A DNA stretch of 64,000 nt, taken from UBA993 sp964389365. GTDB taxonomy: Bacteria; Bacillota; Dethiobacteria; DTU022. Location: contig CAYMDO010000004.1 of NCBI GenBank assembly GCA_964389365.1, forward strand, positions 30,923 through 94,922, read 5' to 3'. Below, one piece after another: positions 1 to 7,644 of this stretch. A model generated the notes under the pieces. The model saw only the letters and a program-made list of their open reading frames with translations, was not told the origin of the DNA and searched no databases. Each line of letters begins with the position of its first letter. The first letter of the stretch is position 1. Position numbers and translations under genes: made by a program.

Positions 1-1
1 G

Positions 2-1681
2 CATGATGATATGGAAAAGGCAACAGCAAAGTCTAAAAAGCTGGTAGCCGCATCTGTGGCAAAAGTGAGGTTGCTTGAAGCTCTCGAATCTAAGGAGGTT
101 GACGCAGAACCTTCTGCCCTGGTAATCGGAGCTGGGATCGCCGGCATTCAGGCTGCGCTGGATATAGCCGATGCAGGCTTTAAGGTCTACCTGGTAGAAA
201 AAACTCCCTCAGTTGGCGGAAGGATGGCCCAACTGGACAAGACTTTTCCAACTCTAGACTGCTCTGCTTGTATCCTAACCCCGAAGATGGTCGATTGCGC
301 TAGCCACCCTAATATTGAGCTTCTAAGTTACTCAGAGGTAGAGGAAATTGGCGGATACATAGGCAATTTTGATGTTAAGGTGCGGAAAAAAGCACGCTAT
401 GTCGATTTTGACAAGTGCACCGGTTGCGGGGATTGTGCTATGGAGTGCAGGGTTAAAGATCGTTTTCCCAGTGAATTTGATCAGAGTATGGGGAAACGAT
501 CGGCGGTCTACCTGCCTTTTCCCCAGGCTGTACCGGCCAAATATACCATTGATCCGCAAAATTGCCTTTACTTAAGTAAAGGCAAATGCGGTAAAAGCCC
601 AAAGTGTGCCGAAGTCTGCCAGGCAGGGGCAATCAATTTCGACCAGGTAGACGATATTGTGGAATTTAAGGTCGGAGCAGTAATCGTGGCTACCGGTTTT
701 GATCCATTTGATGCAACACGCAAACCTGAGTATGGTTACAGTGACTATCCGAATGTCATTACAGGCATGGAGATGGAGCGTCTAGTTTCTGCTTCCGGGC
801 CGACCGGCGGTAAAGTAAAAATCTTTAACGGCACAGAGGAGATCGAGCCGAGGGAGATTGCTTTTATCAAATGTGTTGGTTCAAGGGATGCCAGCATCGG
901 CAATGAATACTGCTCAAGAGTATGTTGTATGTATGTAGCCAAGCAAGCCCATCTCTTAAGGGATAAAATGCCGGATGCCCGTATCCGTGTTTATTATATG
1001 GATGTCCGGGCTTTCGGTAAGGGTTTCGAAGAATTTTATGATCGTGTCCGACGTGAAAATGTTCGCTATATCCGCGGAAATCCATCTGAAATATTCAAGC
1101 GTGGCAATAAGCTGGTAGTCAAGGTTGAAGATACGCTGACTGCAACTCCGATCGAAGATGAAGTAGATCTGGTAGTGCTCGGTGTCGGTCTGGAGCCGAG
1201 AGCAGACATGCGTCAGACGATGGAATTGCTGCGTTTATCGCAGTCGCCTGACCGGTTCTTCCTTGAAGCACATCCGAAACTGAGGCCTGTCGATACCGCT
1301 ACTGATGGAGTTTTCCTGGCCGGCTGTTGCCAGGGGCCTAAAGATATTCCCGATACGGTTGCCCAGGCTAAAGGTGCTGCCTCTTCAGCAATGATACCAC
1401 TTGCCAGGGGCAAAGTAATGATAAGCGCACAGGTGGCCACTGTTGACGAAACAACCTGCAGGGGCTGTGGTTTCTGTGTGAACATCTGCCCCTATACGGC
1501 TATAGAGCTGGTTACAGTTAATCGCCACGGGCATGAAGTTGAAGTTGCCAGGGTTAACGAAGCCCTCTGTAAAGGCTGCGGATCCTGTTCGGCCGGTTGT
1601 CTTTCCGATTCAATCCAGCCGAAATCATTCCGTGATCGCCAGATCTTACCGCAGATAGCGGCGTTGGGGGTCTTAAAATGA
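2..1681 (+). CDS. hdrA: Heterodisulfide reductase subunit A-like flavoprotein (HdrA), 5' end outside window
   Basis: HdrA is the FAD and iron-sulfur core of Hdr-type complexes, where flavin-based electron bifurcation takes place in the cytoplasm. Counting from the first internal ATG at 11, I see a GxGxxG FAD site near residues 38-43 followed by the family segment GGRMAQLDKTFPTLDC, a CTGCGDC cluster near 136, and two C-terminal ferredoxin motifs (CRGCGFC near 484, CKGCGSC near 520). The frame is open through base 2, and the codons before the ATG (His-Asp-Asp) continue the protein. The family also carries roughly 100 more N-terminal residues, so the gene is probably cut by the window edge and ATG 11 is not the real start. 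It overlaps the next gene by ATGA. The heterodisulfide itself is unlikely to be the substrate; context points to an Hdr-Flx complex. Confidence 0.93.
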   Translation, partial: HDDMEKATAKSKKLVAASVAKVRLLEALESKEVDAEPSALVIGAGIAGIQAALDIADAGFKVYLVEKTPSVGGRMAQLDKTFPTLDCSACILTPKMVDCASHPNIELLSYSEVEEIGGYIGNFDVKVRKKARYVDFDKCTGCGDCAMECRVKDRFPSEFDQSMGKRSAVYLPFPQAVPAKYTIDPQNCLYLSKGKCGKSPKCAEVCQAGAINFDQVDDIVEFKVGAVIVATGFDPFDATRKPEYGYSDYPNVITGMEMERLVSASGPTGGKVKIFNGTEEIEPREIAFIKCVGSRDASIGNEYCSRVCCMYVAKQAHLLRDKMPDARIRVYYMDVRAFGKGFEEFYDRVRRENVRYIRGNPSEIFKRGNKLVVKVEDTLTATPIEDEVDLVVLGVGLEPRADMRQTMELLRLSQSPDRFFLEAHPKLRPVDTATDGVFLAGCCQGPKDIPDTVAQAKGAASSAMIPLARGKVMISAQVATVDETTCRGCGFCVNICPYTAIELVTVNRHGHEVEVARVNEALCKGCGSCSAGCLSDSIQPKSFRDRQILPQIAALGVLK

Positions 1682-2109
1682 GCGACAAATATGAACCTAA
1701 CATTGTAGCCTTCCTTTGTAACTGGTGCTCTTATGCCGGAGCGGACCTGGCCGGAACCAGCCGGGTTCAGTACCCGGCTAATATCCGGGTGATTAGGGTT
1801 ATGTGTTCCGGGCGAGTAAACCCGTTATATGTAATGAACGCCCTGCAGCAGGGAGCCGACGGGGTGCTTGTTTCCGGGTGCCACCCCGGTGATTGCCACT
1901 ATATGGAAGGCAACTTTTATGCCCGGCGCCGTCTCGGCATGCTGAAAGATTTGATGGAATTTGTAGGCGTAGACCCGAGGCGGTTTCATATGAGCTGGGT
2001 ATCGGCATCAGAGGGGCACAAATGGAAAGAAGTTGTGGAAAAAACCGTTGAAGATGCTCAAGAAGCCGGCCCATTTGAAGGTTTCAGGCGTCGGCAGATT
2101 GACTGGTAG
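1678..2109 (+). CDS. flxD: MvhD/FlxD-like iron-sulfur electron transfer subunit
   Basis: This is a 143-residue homologue of MvhD, the small [2Fe-2S] protein that hands electrons from a hydrogenase or dehydrogenase module to HdrA. Visible family marks are CNWCSYAG near residue 14, MCSGRV near 42 and SGCHPGDCHY near 65, which together hold the conserved cysteines. The start ATG overlaps the hdrA stop (ATGA), so the two are translationally coupled. No [NiFe] hydrogenase or F420 genes follow; FlxC-, FlxB- and FlxA-like genes do. That makes it the FlxD-type adaptor of an NAD(P)H-linked complex (inference from gene order). Confidence 0.92.
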   Translation: MSDKYEPNIVAFLCNWCSYAGADLAGTSRVQYPANIRVIRVMCSGRVNPLYVMNALQQGADGVLVSGCHPGDCHYMEGNFYARRRLGMLKDLMEFVGVDPRRFHMSWVSASEGHKWKEVVEKTVEDAQEAGPFEGFRRRQIDW

Positions 2110-2119
2110 GAGGGGTTAT

Positions 2120-3106
2120 TTGAAGATGGATTTGGAACAATTGCGTAATACCGCAGCAGAAGTCGTTGCCCGTGACGATGTCAAGTACCTTATCGGATGG
2201 AAGAAAGGTTCTTATGGATACCGGGTTGCCCCGGCATTTGTTGAAGATGCCGCAGGCGTAGCAGGGTTGATCTTTTCACCCCTCTGCACCGCAAACTTGG
2301 CTACCTACCTGACTCTGGTTGAAAAAACCCCACTGCCCCGCGGCCAGGAAGCAGATAGACGAAAAGTTGCCCTGATGGTGAAAGGTTGTGACAGCAGGGC
2401 TTTTGTGCAGTTGCTGGTTGAAAAAGGGGTCCACCGGGAAGACGTTGTTATTATTGGCTGTCCCTGTCACGGTGTGGTAGATCAGGGTTTGCTGATAGAA
2501 AAATATGGCGACACCTATGAACCGGCAGAGATTAGGTGGTATAGCGACAGTTTTATCCTGACCCGTGGCGAAGAAGAAATCAGTATCCCCAGGGAAGAAG
2601 TTCTGGCTGAAAAATGCCGGCTTTGTCGTTATCCAAATCCGGTGATCAGTGACTACCTTATCTGCGACGAGGTTAGTAAGCGGAACCCGTCTGAAGACAG
2701 TGGGGTTAGTGATATTGAAGCGAAGGATGTTGATGGACGCTGGGAATATTGGCAGGAACAATTTGCCAGGTGTATTCGCTGTTACAGTTGCCGTAATGTA
2801 TGCCCGCTTTGCTATTGCCAGGATTGTATCCTTGATCGGCTAAACCCGACCTGGGTCAACCGGGCGGTCAACTTCTCTGAAAATACTGCTTTTAATATTT
2901 CCAGGGCTTTCCATCTGGCCGGTCGCTGTATAGAATGCGGCGAGTGTGAAAGGGTCTGCCCGGCCATTATCCCCCTGGGCAGAATTAATCGCAAAATGGC
3001 CAGGGAAGTGCGGGAAAAATATGGTTTCGAACCGGGTTTAGATCCCGAAGCCGAGCCGTTCCAGGCCAGTTTTAAGCCTGATGATCCCGCGGATTTCATA
3101 CTTTAG
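2120..3106 (+). CDS. flxC: FlxC-like iron-sulfur protein (FrhB/FdhB-related)
   Basis: This 328-residue cytoplasmic protein has an N-terminal region like the coenzyme F420 hydrogenase/dehydrogenase beta family (KGCDSRAFVQLL near residue 90, GCPCHGV near 113). Three cysteine groups follow: CRLC near 166, CIRCYSCRNVCPLCYCQDC near 217-235 and CIECGECERVCP near 270. I chose the TTG at 2120 because AGGAGG at 2108-2113 sits 6 bases upstream; an in-frame ATG at 2126 is the alternative. The longer reading from 2033 overlaps mvhD and lacks a ribosome binding site. In Desulfovibrio-type flxABCD-hdr clusters the Fe-S subunits lie between FlxA and FlxD, as here. FlxB and FlxC names could be swapped. Confidence 0.82.
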   Translation: MKMDLEQLRNTAAEVVARDDVKYLIGWKKGSYGYRVAPAFVEDAAGVAGLIFSPLCTANLATYLTLVEKTPLPRGQEADRRKVALMVKGCDSRAFVQLLVEKGVHREDVVIIGCPCHGVVDQGLLIEKYGDTYEPAEIRWYSDSFILTRGEEEISIPREEVLAEKCRLCRYPNPVISDYLICDEVSKRNPSEDSGVSDIEAKDVDGRWEYWQEQFARCIRCYSCRNVCPLCYCQDCILDRLNPTWVNRAVNFSENTAFNISRAFHLAGRCIECGECERVCPAIIPLGRINRKMAREVREKYGFEPGLDPEAEPFQASFKPDDPADFIL

Positions 3107-3117
3107 AGGTGGGTGAT

Positions 3118-4131
3118 ATGTCAGCGATGATTTTAAATAAGGAAAAATGGCCTGAATTTCTTGGAACGTTGACCGGTAAGAAACTCATGGCAGTAAAACA
3201 CGAAGGTGATGCAATGTGTTTTGCCCCGGTATTAGAAGGTGAAGAGGTATTGCTTGGTTTTGGTAATACGCGGGTGCCGCCGAAAGTGGCAACTTTTCCT
3301 CAAACCGAAACCATGTATCGTTTCCAATTGGGCAATGTTGAAATGGAAGAGCCAAAACCGGGAGAAGAGCTGATCCTGCTTGGCGCCAGGCCCTGTGATG
3401 CCAGGGCTATGGCGATAGTGGAGAAACTATTCCGGTGGGATTACGATGATCCGTATTACCTAAAAAGGCGGGATCAGGTAACTTTAGTCGGTTTAGCCTG
3501 TAATGAGCCCGGTTTAAACTGTTTCTGCACATCCGTTGGCGGTACCCCTGATTCCACAGAAGGGCTAGACCTGCTAATGTATGATCTCGGCAGCAATTAC
3601 CTGCTCGAAACTGTCACTGCTAAAGGGGAGGCTATTTTTGCTGAAATAAAAGGGCTGCTTTCCGACCCTGATGCTGAAACGGTTAAAGCAAAACAAAAGT
3701 TGGCTGCAGAGGCCGCAGCAATAATCAAGCGTGCTGTAAACCACGAGGGTATACCGGCAGGATTACCCGGCCTGTGGGAAGATCCGCTCTGGAAAAGAGT
3801 CTCAGCATCGTGTATTGGTTGTGGAACCTGTACTTACCTTTGCCCTACCTGTCATTGTTTTGATATTCAGGATGAGGTGGAAGGTTTTGAAGCACGGCGT
3901 TGCCGGACATGGGATTCCTGTATGTTTGAAGAATACACCTTGCATACTTCCGGACATAACCCCAGGCCAACCCGCCGGGAAAGAACCAGGAATCGCATCA
4001 ATCATAAATATAGCTATTATGTCGGTAAGTTCAATGTAATTGCCTGTGTTGGCTGCGGGCGGTGTATTAACCTGTGCCCTGTCAATATCGACATTGTTGA
4101 TATACTACGACAGGTGAAGGAGGCGCTATAA
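3118..4131 (+). CDS. flxB: FlxB-like 4Fe-4S dicluster electron transfer protein
   Basis: This protein of about 337 residues belongs to the family that includes sulfhydrogenase beta subunits and anaerobic sulfite reductase subunit A. The N-terminal half carries LGARPCDARAM and CNEPGLNCFC. The C-terminal half has two ferredoxin motifs: CIGCGTCTYLCPTCHC near residue 232 and CVGCGRCINLCPVN near 310. The ATG at 3118 is preceded by AGAGGTG 6 bases away; an in-frame GTG at 3109 would add three residues. The stop shares one base with the next start (TAATG). Its likely role is an electron wire between the flavin subunit and the FlxC/FlxD side. Confidence 0.85.
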   Translation: MSAMILNKEKWPEFLGTLTGKKLMAVKHEGDAMCFAPVLEGEEVLLGFGNTRVPPKVATFPQTETMYRFQLGNVEMEEPKPGEELILLGARPCDARAMAIVEKLFRWDYDDPYYLKRRDQVTLVGLACNEPGLNCFCTSVGGTPDSTEGLDLLMYDLGSNYLLETVTAKGEAIFAEIKGLLSDPDAETVKAKQKLAAEAAAIIKRAVNHEGIPAGLPGLWEDPLWKRVSASCIGCGTCTYLCPTCHCFDIQDEVEGFEARRCRTWDSCMFEEYTLHTSGHNPRPTRRERTRNRINHKYSYYVGKFNVIACVGCGRCINLCPVNIDIVDILRQVKEAL

Positions 4132-4976
4132 TGACCGCTGACAACCCTTATATCCCCTATTTTGCAACTATCGAGGATTGCTGGCATGAAACTGGCGGTG
4201 ACCGCTGCATTAAAACCTTAAAGGTTGTTTTTGATGATCCGGCTGTAAGAGACAGCTGGAGTCATAAACCGGGACAATGCGCCATGATTGGTATACTCGG
4301 CGAAGGTGAGAGCATGATTTCGATTTCCTGTTCGCCAACAGAAGGTAAGTTTTTAAGATTTTCAGTCATGAAAATGGGTAAGGTAACCCAGGCACTTCAT
4401 AAGCTGGAATCGGGTGATAAAATAACTGTCCGTGGTCCGTACGGCAACAGTTTTCCTGTTGACGACTGGCATGGTAAAAATATTATGACCATCGGTGGCG
4501 GAATCGGGCAGGCTCCGCTTAGGCCGATCATTGAATATGTTAAAGCGAACCGCGACAGGTATGCCGGGCTGACTATGATTTACGGTGCCAGGTCTTCCGG
4601 TGACCTTTGTTTTAAAGGCGAGTTTGATGAGATGAATAAAAGTAACGATCTATCCTGTCACCTAACCATAGACATTGAAGAAGAAGGATGGGGTTATAAT
4701 GTTGGTTTTGTACCGCAGATGCTGCTTGACCTTAACCCTTCACCGGATAATACCATTGCTGTTACCTGCGGTCCGCCCATTATGATCCGTTTTGTGCTTG
4801 AAAACCTGAAGAAACTCGGTTTTAGCGATGAACAGATCTATACTACGTTGGAGAACAGGATGAAGTGCGGTATCGGAAAGTGCGGGCGCTGCAATGCCGG
4901 TTGTATGTATGTCTGCAAAGACGGTCCGGTTTTTAGCTACGCTATTCTGAAAGATGTACCGGAGGCTTTCGCTTAA
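4131..4976 (+). CDS. flxA: FlxA-like FAD/NAD(P)-binding oxidoreductase subunit
   Basis: A 281-residue flavoprotein of the ferredoxin-NADP reductase superfamily, closest in layout to sulfhydrogenase gamma and sulfite reductase subunit B. Visible motifs are RGPYGNSFP (FAD region, near 102), GGGIGQAPLRPI (nucleotide binding, near 121), CGPPIMI near 211, and a C-terminal MKCGIGKCGRCNAGCMYVC group that binds a [2Fe-2S] cluster. It is the likely entry point for NADH or NADPH electrons into the FlxABCD-HdrA assembly. No hdrB or hdrC lies downstream; they may precede hdrA outside the window. A strong terminator follows at 5001, so this is the last gene of the operon. Confidence 0.88.
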   Translation: MTADNPYIPYFATIEDCWHETGGDRCIKTLKVVFDDPAVRDSWSHKPGQCAMIGILGEGESMISISCSPTEGKFLRFSVMKMGKVTQALHKLESGDKITVRGPYGNSFPVDDWHGKNIMTIGGGIGQAPLRPIIEYVKANRDRYAGLTMIYGARSSGDLCFKGEFDEMNKSNDLSCHLTIDIEEEGWGYNVGFVPQMLLDLNPSPDNTIAVTCGPPIMIRFVLENLKKLGFSDEQIYTTLENRMKCGIGKCGRCNAGCMYVCKDGPVFSYAILKDVPEAFA

Positions 4977-5000
4977 TTGAATAAGAAATAAAGCGTAATA

Positions 5001-5039
5001 AAGAGAGACAGGGAGCTTGAAATCTCCCTGTCTCTTTCT
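5001..5039 (+). terminator. Intrinsic terminator after flxA
   Basis: A perfect 12-bp stem (AGAGACAGGGAG at 5004-5015 with CTCCCTGTCTCT at 5024-5035) with an 8-base loop is followed by TTCTT. It closes the hdrA-flx operon. Confidence 0.9.
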
Positions 5040-5187
5040 TCTTTCGGGTTTCACTGATCGGTTATTACATACCCGCATTTGGCATTGCCTTTATACTTAT
5101 TGCTTGTCGATCGATGGTGGTTATGCTAATATTACCTTACAGCGAGGCATTATTCTGACTATGCTTCTCCCTCAGAGGTGGTATTAC

Positions 5188-5655
5188 ATGGAACACTTCG
5201 GGTTAGTGCAAAAAACCACAAATGAAACCGCTATTGTTATTCTGCAGCGCCATCTCACCTGTGAAAACTGTGGCAAATGCGGTATTTTAAGTGGTTCAAG
5301 CAGTAGAGACATTACTATTGAAGCCCTTAACACCTTTCAAGCTCAAAGTGGTCAGCGAGTTGTCCTAGAGACAGACGATCGCCAAGTACTCTTTATCTCC
5401 TTCATGTTATATCTCGTACCCGTAGTGGTTTTATTGGCTGGAATTTTTATTGGCCTGGCAGCAGCCGGCAGGCTTGGTTTAACAATGAACCATGAGCTTT
5501 TTGCGGTTTGCATCGGACTTGTGATGATGGCTGCCGTTTTTATTCTGATTCGTTTATGGGACAGGAGTGCTAAACTAAACAAAAAGTATTTACCAGTTAT
5601 TACCGACCTGGTTCAACATGAAGAAACTGGTTGCGATCAAGATGGCAATTATTAA
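5188..5655 (+). CDS. RseC/SoxR-reducing-system-like membrane protein
   Basis: A 155-residue protein of the RseC/RsxC-associated family (SoxR reducing system), often found near Rnf or other redox membrane systems. The N-terminal half has a CENCGKC cysteine cluster near residues 24-31 (family pattern CxxCxxC). Two hydrophobic segments follow at about 66-93 and 103-125. The ATG at 5188 has AGAGGTGG just upstream; the longer frame from 5017 would run through the terminator and is unlikely. It stands alone between the flx terminator and asd. Its exact role is unknown, and no Rnf genes are visible in the window. Confidence 0.8.
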   Translation: MEHFGLVQKTTNETAIVILQRHLTCENCGKCGILSGSSSRDITIEALNTFQAQSGQRVVLETDDRQVLFISFMLYLVPVVVLLAGIFIGLAAAGRLGLTMNHELFAVCIGLVMMAAVFILIRLWDRSAKLNKKYLPVITDLVQHEETGCDQDGNY

Positions 5656-5685
5656 GAGCCTGCAGATAACAGGGGAGGGAGTGCT

Positions 5686-6714
5686 GTGCTGAAGCAATAC
5701 AACGTAGCTGTAGTTGGTGCAACCGGGATGGTCGGTCAGAAGATGATTGAGGTATTGATCGAAAGAGATTTTCCTTTTAAAGAGCTTAAACTACTGGCGT
5801 CTTCGCGCTCGGCTAATCAGAAGATTAAAGCGGGTGGAAGACTTTATACAGTAGAAGAATTAACAGCTGCGTCTTTCGCTGGCGTTGAAATTGCTTTCTT
5901 TAGCGCCGGTGGGGATATCAGCGCTGAATTTGCCCCGGAAGCTGCAAAACAAGGTGCGGTAGTGATTGATAACAGCAATGCTTTCCGGATGGATCCTGCT
6001 GTGCCCCTGGTTGTGCCTGAAGTCAATCCGGAATGTGTTTACGGGCATACGGGAATTATAGCTAATCCAAACTGTTCGACAATCCAGCTGGTTGTTGCCC
6101 TGAAACCCCTGCAGGACAAAGTCCCGATTAAACGGGTGGTGGCCTCTACCTACCAGGCTGTTTCCGGTGCTGGCAAAGAAGCAGTAGATGAATTGCTTGA
6201 ACACAGCCGGGACATCCTTGAAGGAAAAATAGTAACCCCCGAGCGAATACCACATCATGGAGCTAAAAAAAATTACCAACTGGCATTTAACTGTGTTCCC
6301 CAGGTTGATGTCTTTGTCGAAGATGGTTATTGCAAGGAAGAGATAAAAATGATTAACGAAACACGCAAGATTATGGGGCTCAATAATTTGCCGATAACGG
6401 TAACCACGGTAAGGGTTCCGGTGGTGACGGGCCATTCGATTGCTGTTAATGTTGAGTTCAGCGGCCCTTTCAGGCCTGAGGAAGCAAGAAGTCTTCTTGC
6501 CGTGGCACCGGGGGTTGCTTTACTCGATAATCCCTCTGACCTAAGTTACCCCATGCCTCTTCATGCTGCCGATCGGGATGCTGTATTTGTCGGCAGGATA
6601 AGGCCGGATCATTCAGTTGAGCACGGACTTAACATCTGGGTGGTTTCGGACAATATCCGTAAAGGGGCAGCTACAAACTCTATCCAGATTGCCGAATTGT
6701 TAATTTATAATTAG
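5686..6714 (+). CDS. asd: Aspartate-semialdehyde dehydrogenase
   Basis: The enzyme reduces aspartyl phosphate to aspartate semialdehyde with NADPH, feeding lysine, methionine and threonine synthesis. At 342 residues it has the usual bacterial length. The Rossmann motif GATGMVGQK is at residues 9-17, the catalytic cysteine lies in ANPNCSTIQL near 128, and the substrate-binding EEIKMINET segment is near 218. The start is GTG, with AGGGGAGGG 6 bases upstream. The 30-base gap to the RseC-like gene suggests cotranscription. No lysC, dapA or hom lies nearby in the window. Confidence 0.96.
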   Translation: MLKQYNVAVVGATGMVGQKMIEVLIERDFPFKELKLLASSRSANQKIKAGGRLYTVEELTAASFAGVEIAFFSAGGDISAEFAPEAAKQGAVVIDNSNAFRMDPAVPLVVPEVNPECVYGHTGIIANPNCSTIQLVVALKPLQDKVPIKRVVASTYQAVSGAGKEAVDELLEHSRDILEGKIVTPERIPHHGAKKNYQLAFNCVPQVDVFVEDGYCKEEIKMINETRKIMGLNNLPITVTTVRVPVVTGHSIAVNVEFSGPFRPEEARSLLAVAPGVALLDNPSDLSYPMPLHAADRDAVFVGRIRPDHSVEHGLNIWVVSDNIRKGAATNSIQIAELLIYN

Positions 6715-6734
6715 TTTGCGAGGGGTGGGTTAAA

Positions 6735-7622
6735 ATGGGCAGAATCGTCAGGGTTGGTTTAATTCAGGCCCACCATAAAGTTCATGGGGATGAATCCGTA
6801 GCAAAACATAAGGAAGCGGCTATTGAAAAACATTTATCGATGATCAAAGAGGCGGCCGAAAAAAAAGCGCAAATAGTATGTTTGCAAGAGATTTTTTACG
6901 GGCCCTATTTCTGTGCCGAGCAAAATGTAAAATGGTATGAATTCACGGAGAGGATACCCGATGGGCCGACCACCAGGCTGATGCAGGAAGCAGCAAAAAA
7001 ATATGGGATTGTCTTGATTGTTCCCATGTACGAAGAAGATATCAGCGGGGTCTATTTTAACACTTCAGCTGTGATTGATGCCGATGGAAAGTATTTGGGC
7101 AAGTTTCGCAAAATCCACATACCCCATGTCCAGTCCGGAAAGACTCCAGCCACAGGTTTCTGGGAAAAATTCTACTTTAAACCTGGAAATCTCGGGCACC
7201 CTGTATTTGAAACTACATTTGCCAGAGTTGGTGTTTACATCTGCTATGATCGGCATTTCCCTGAAGGTCCGCGCATTCTTGGCTTGCACGGTGCCGAAAT
7301 AGTTTTTAATCCTTCTGCGACCGTTGCAGGGATGTCGGAGTATCTCTGGAAACTGGAACAGCCTGCTCATGCGGTAGCCAATGTCTATTTTGTTGCAGCA
7401 ATAAACCGGGTTGGTATAGAAGCACCCTGGGATATGGGACACTTTTATGGCACTAGTTATCTGTGTGACCCACGTGGGCGGTTGCTTGCCGAAGGCAGCA
7501 GGGAATATGATGAGGTGGTAATCGGTGATGCCGATCTGGATCAGATCCGGGATGTGAGAAACACATGGCAGTTTTATCGTGACAGGCGTCCGGAAAGTTA
7601 TGGAGAAATCTGTATCCCCTAA
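6735..7622 (+). CDS. Nitrilase-family amidase, probable beta-ureidopropionase
   Basis: This 295-residue carbon-nitrogen hydrolase has the Glu-Lys-Cys triad visible as E52 (VCLQEIFYGPYF), K126 (KFRKIHIP) and C170 (VYICYDRHFPEGPR). The family hydrolyses N-carbamoyl groups to amine, CO2 and ammonia. N-carbamoylputrescine amidase has the same motifs, but the next gene, 22 bases downstream, is a hydantoinase/dihydropyrimidinase. That favours N-carbamoyl-beta-alanine or an N-carbamoyl amino acid as substrate (inference). GAGGGGTGGG precedes the ATG. Confidence 0.88.
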   Translation: MGRIVRVGLIQAHHKVHGDESVAKHKEAAIEKHLSMIKEAAEKKAQIVCLQEIFYGPYFCAEQNVKWYEFTERIPDGPTTRLMQEAAKKYGIVLIVPMYEEDISGVYFNTSAVIDADGKYLGKFRKIHIPHVQSGKTPATGFWEKFYFKPGNLGHPVFETTFARVGVYICYDRHFPEGPRILGLHGAEIVFNPSATVAGMSEYLWKLEQPAHAVANVYFVAAINRVGIEAPWDMGHFYGTSYLCDPRGRLLAEGSREYDEVVIGDADLDQIRDVRNTWQFYRDRRPESYGEICIP

Positions 7623-7644
7623 TAAATATAACGGAGGTGTTAAA

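Noticed and set aside
2276..2761. 161-codon minus-strand frame inside flxC
   Set aside because: Antisense to a conserved iron-sulfur protein, with low-complexity Phe-rich composition.
5017..5187. N-terminal extension of the RseC-like protein
   Set aside because: The extension would be translated from within the flxA terminator; ATG 5188 has a good ribosome binding site.
5860..6435. 191-codon minus-strand frame inside asd
   Set aside because: Antisense to a fully conserved gene, with no ribosome binding site and no recognisable family.
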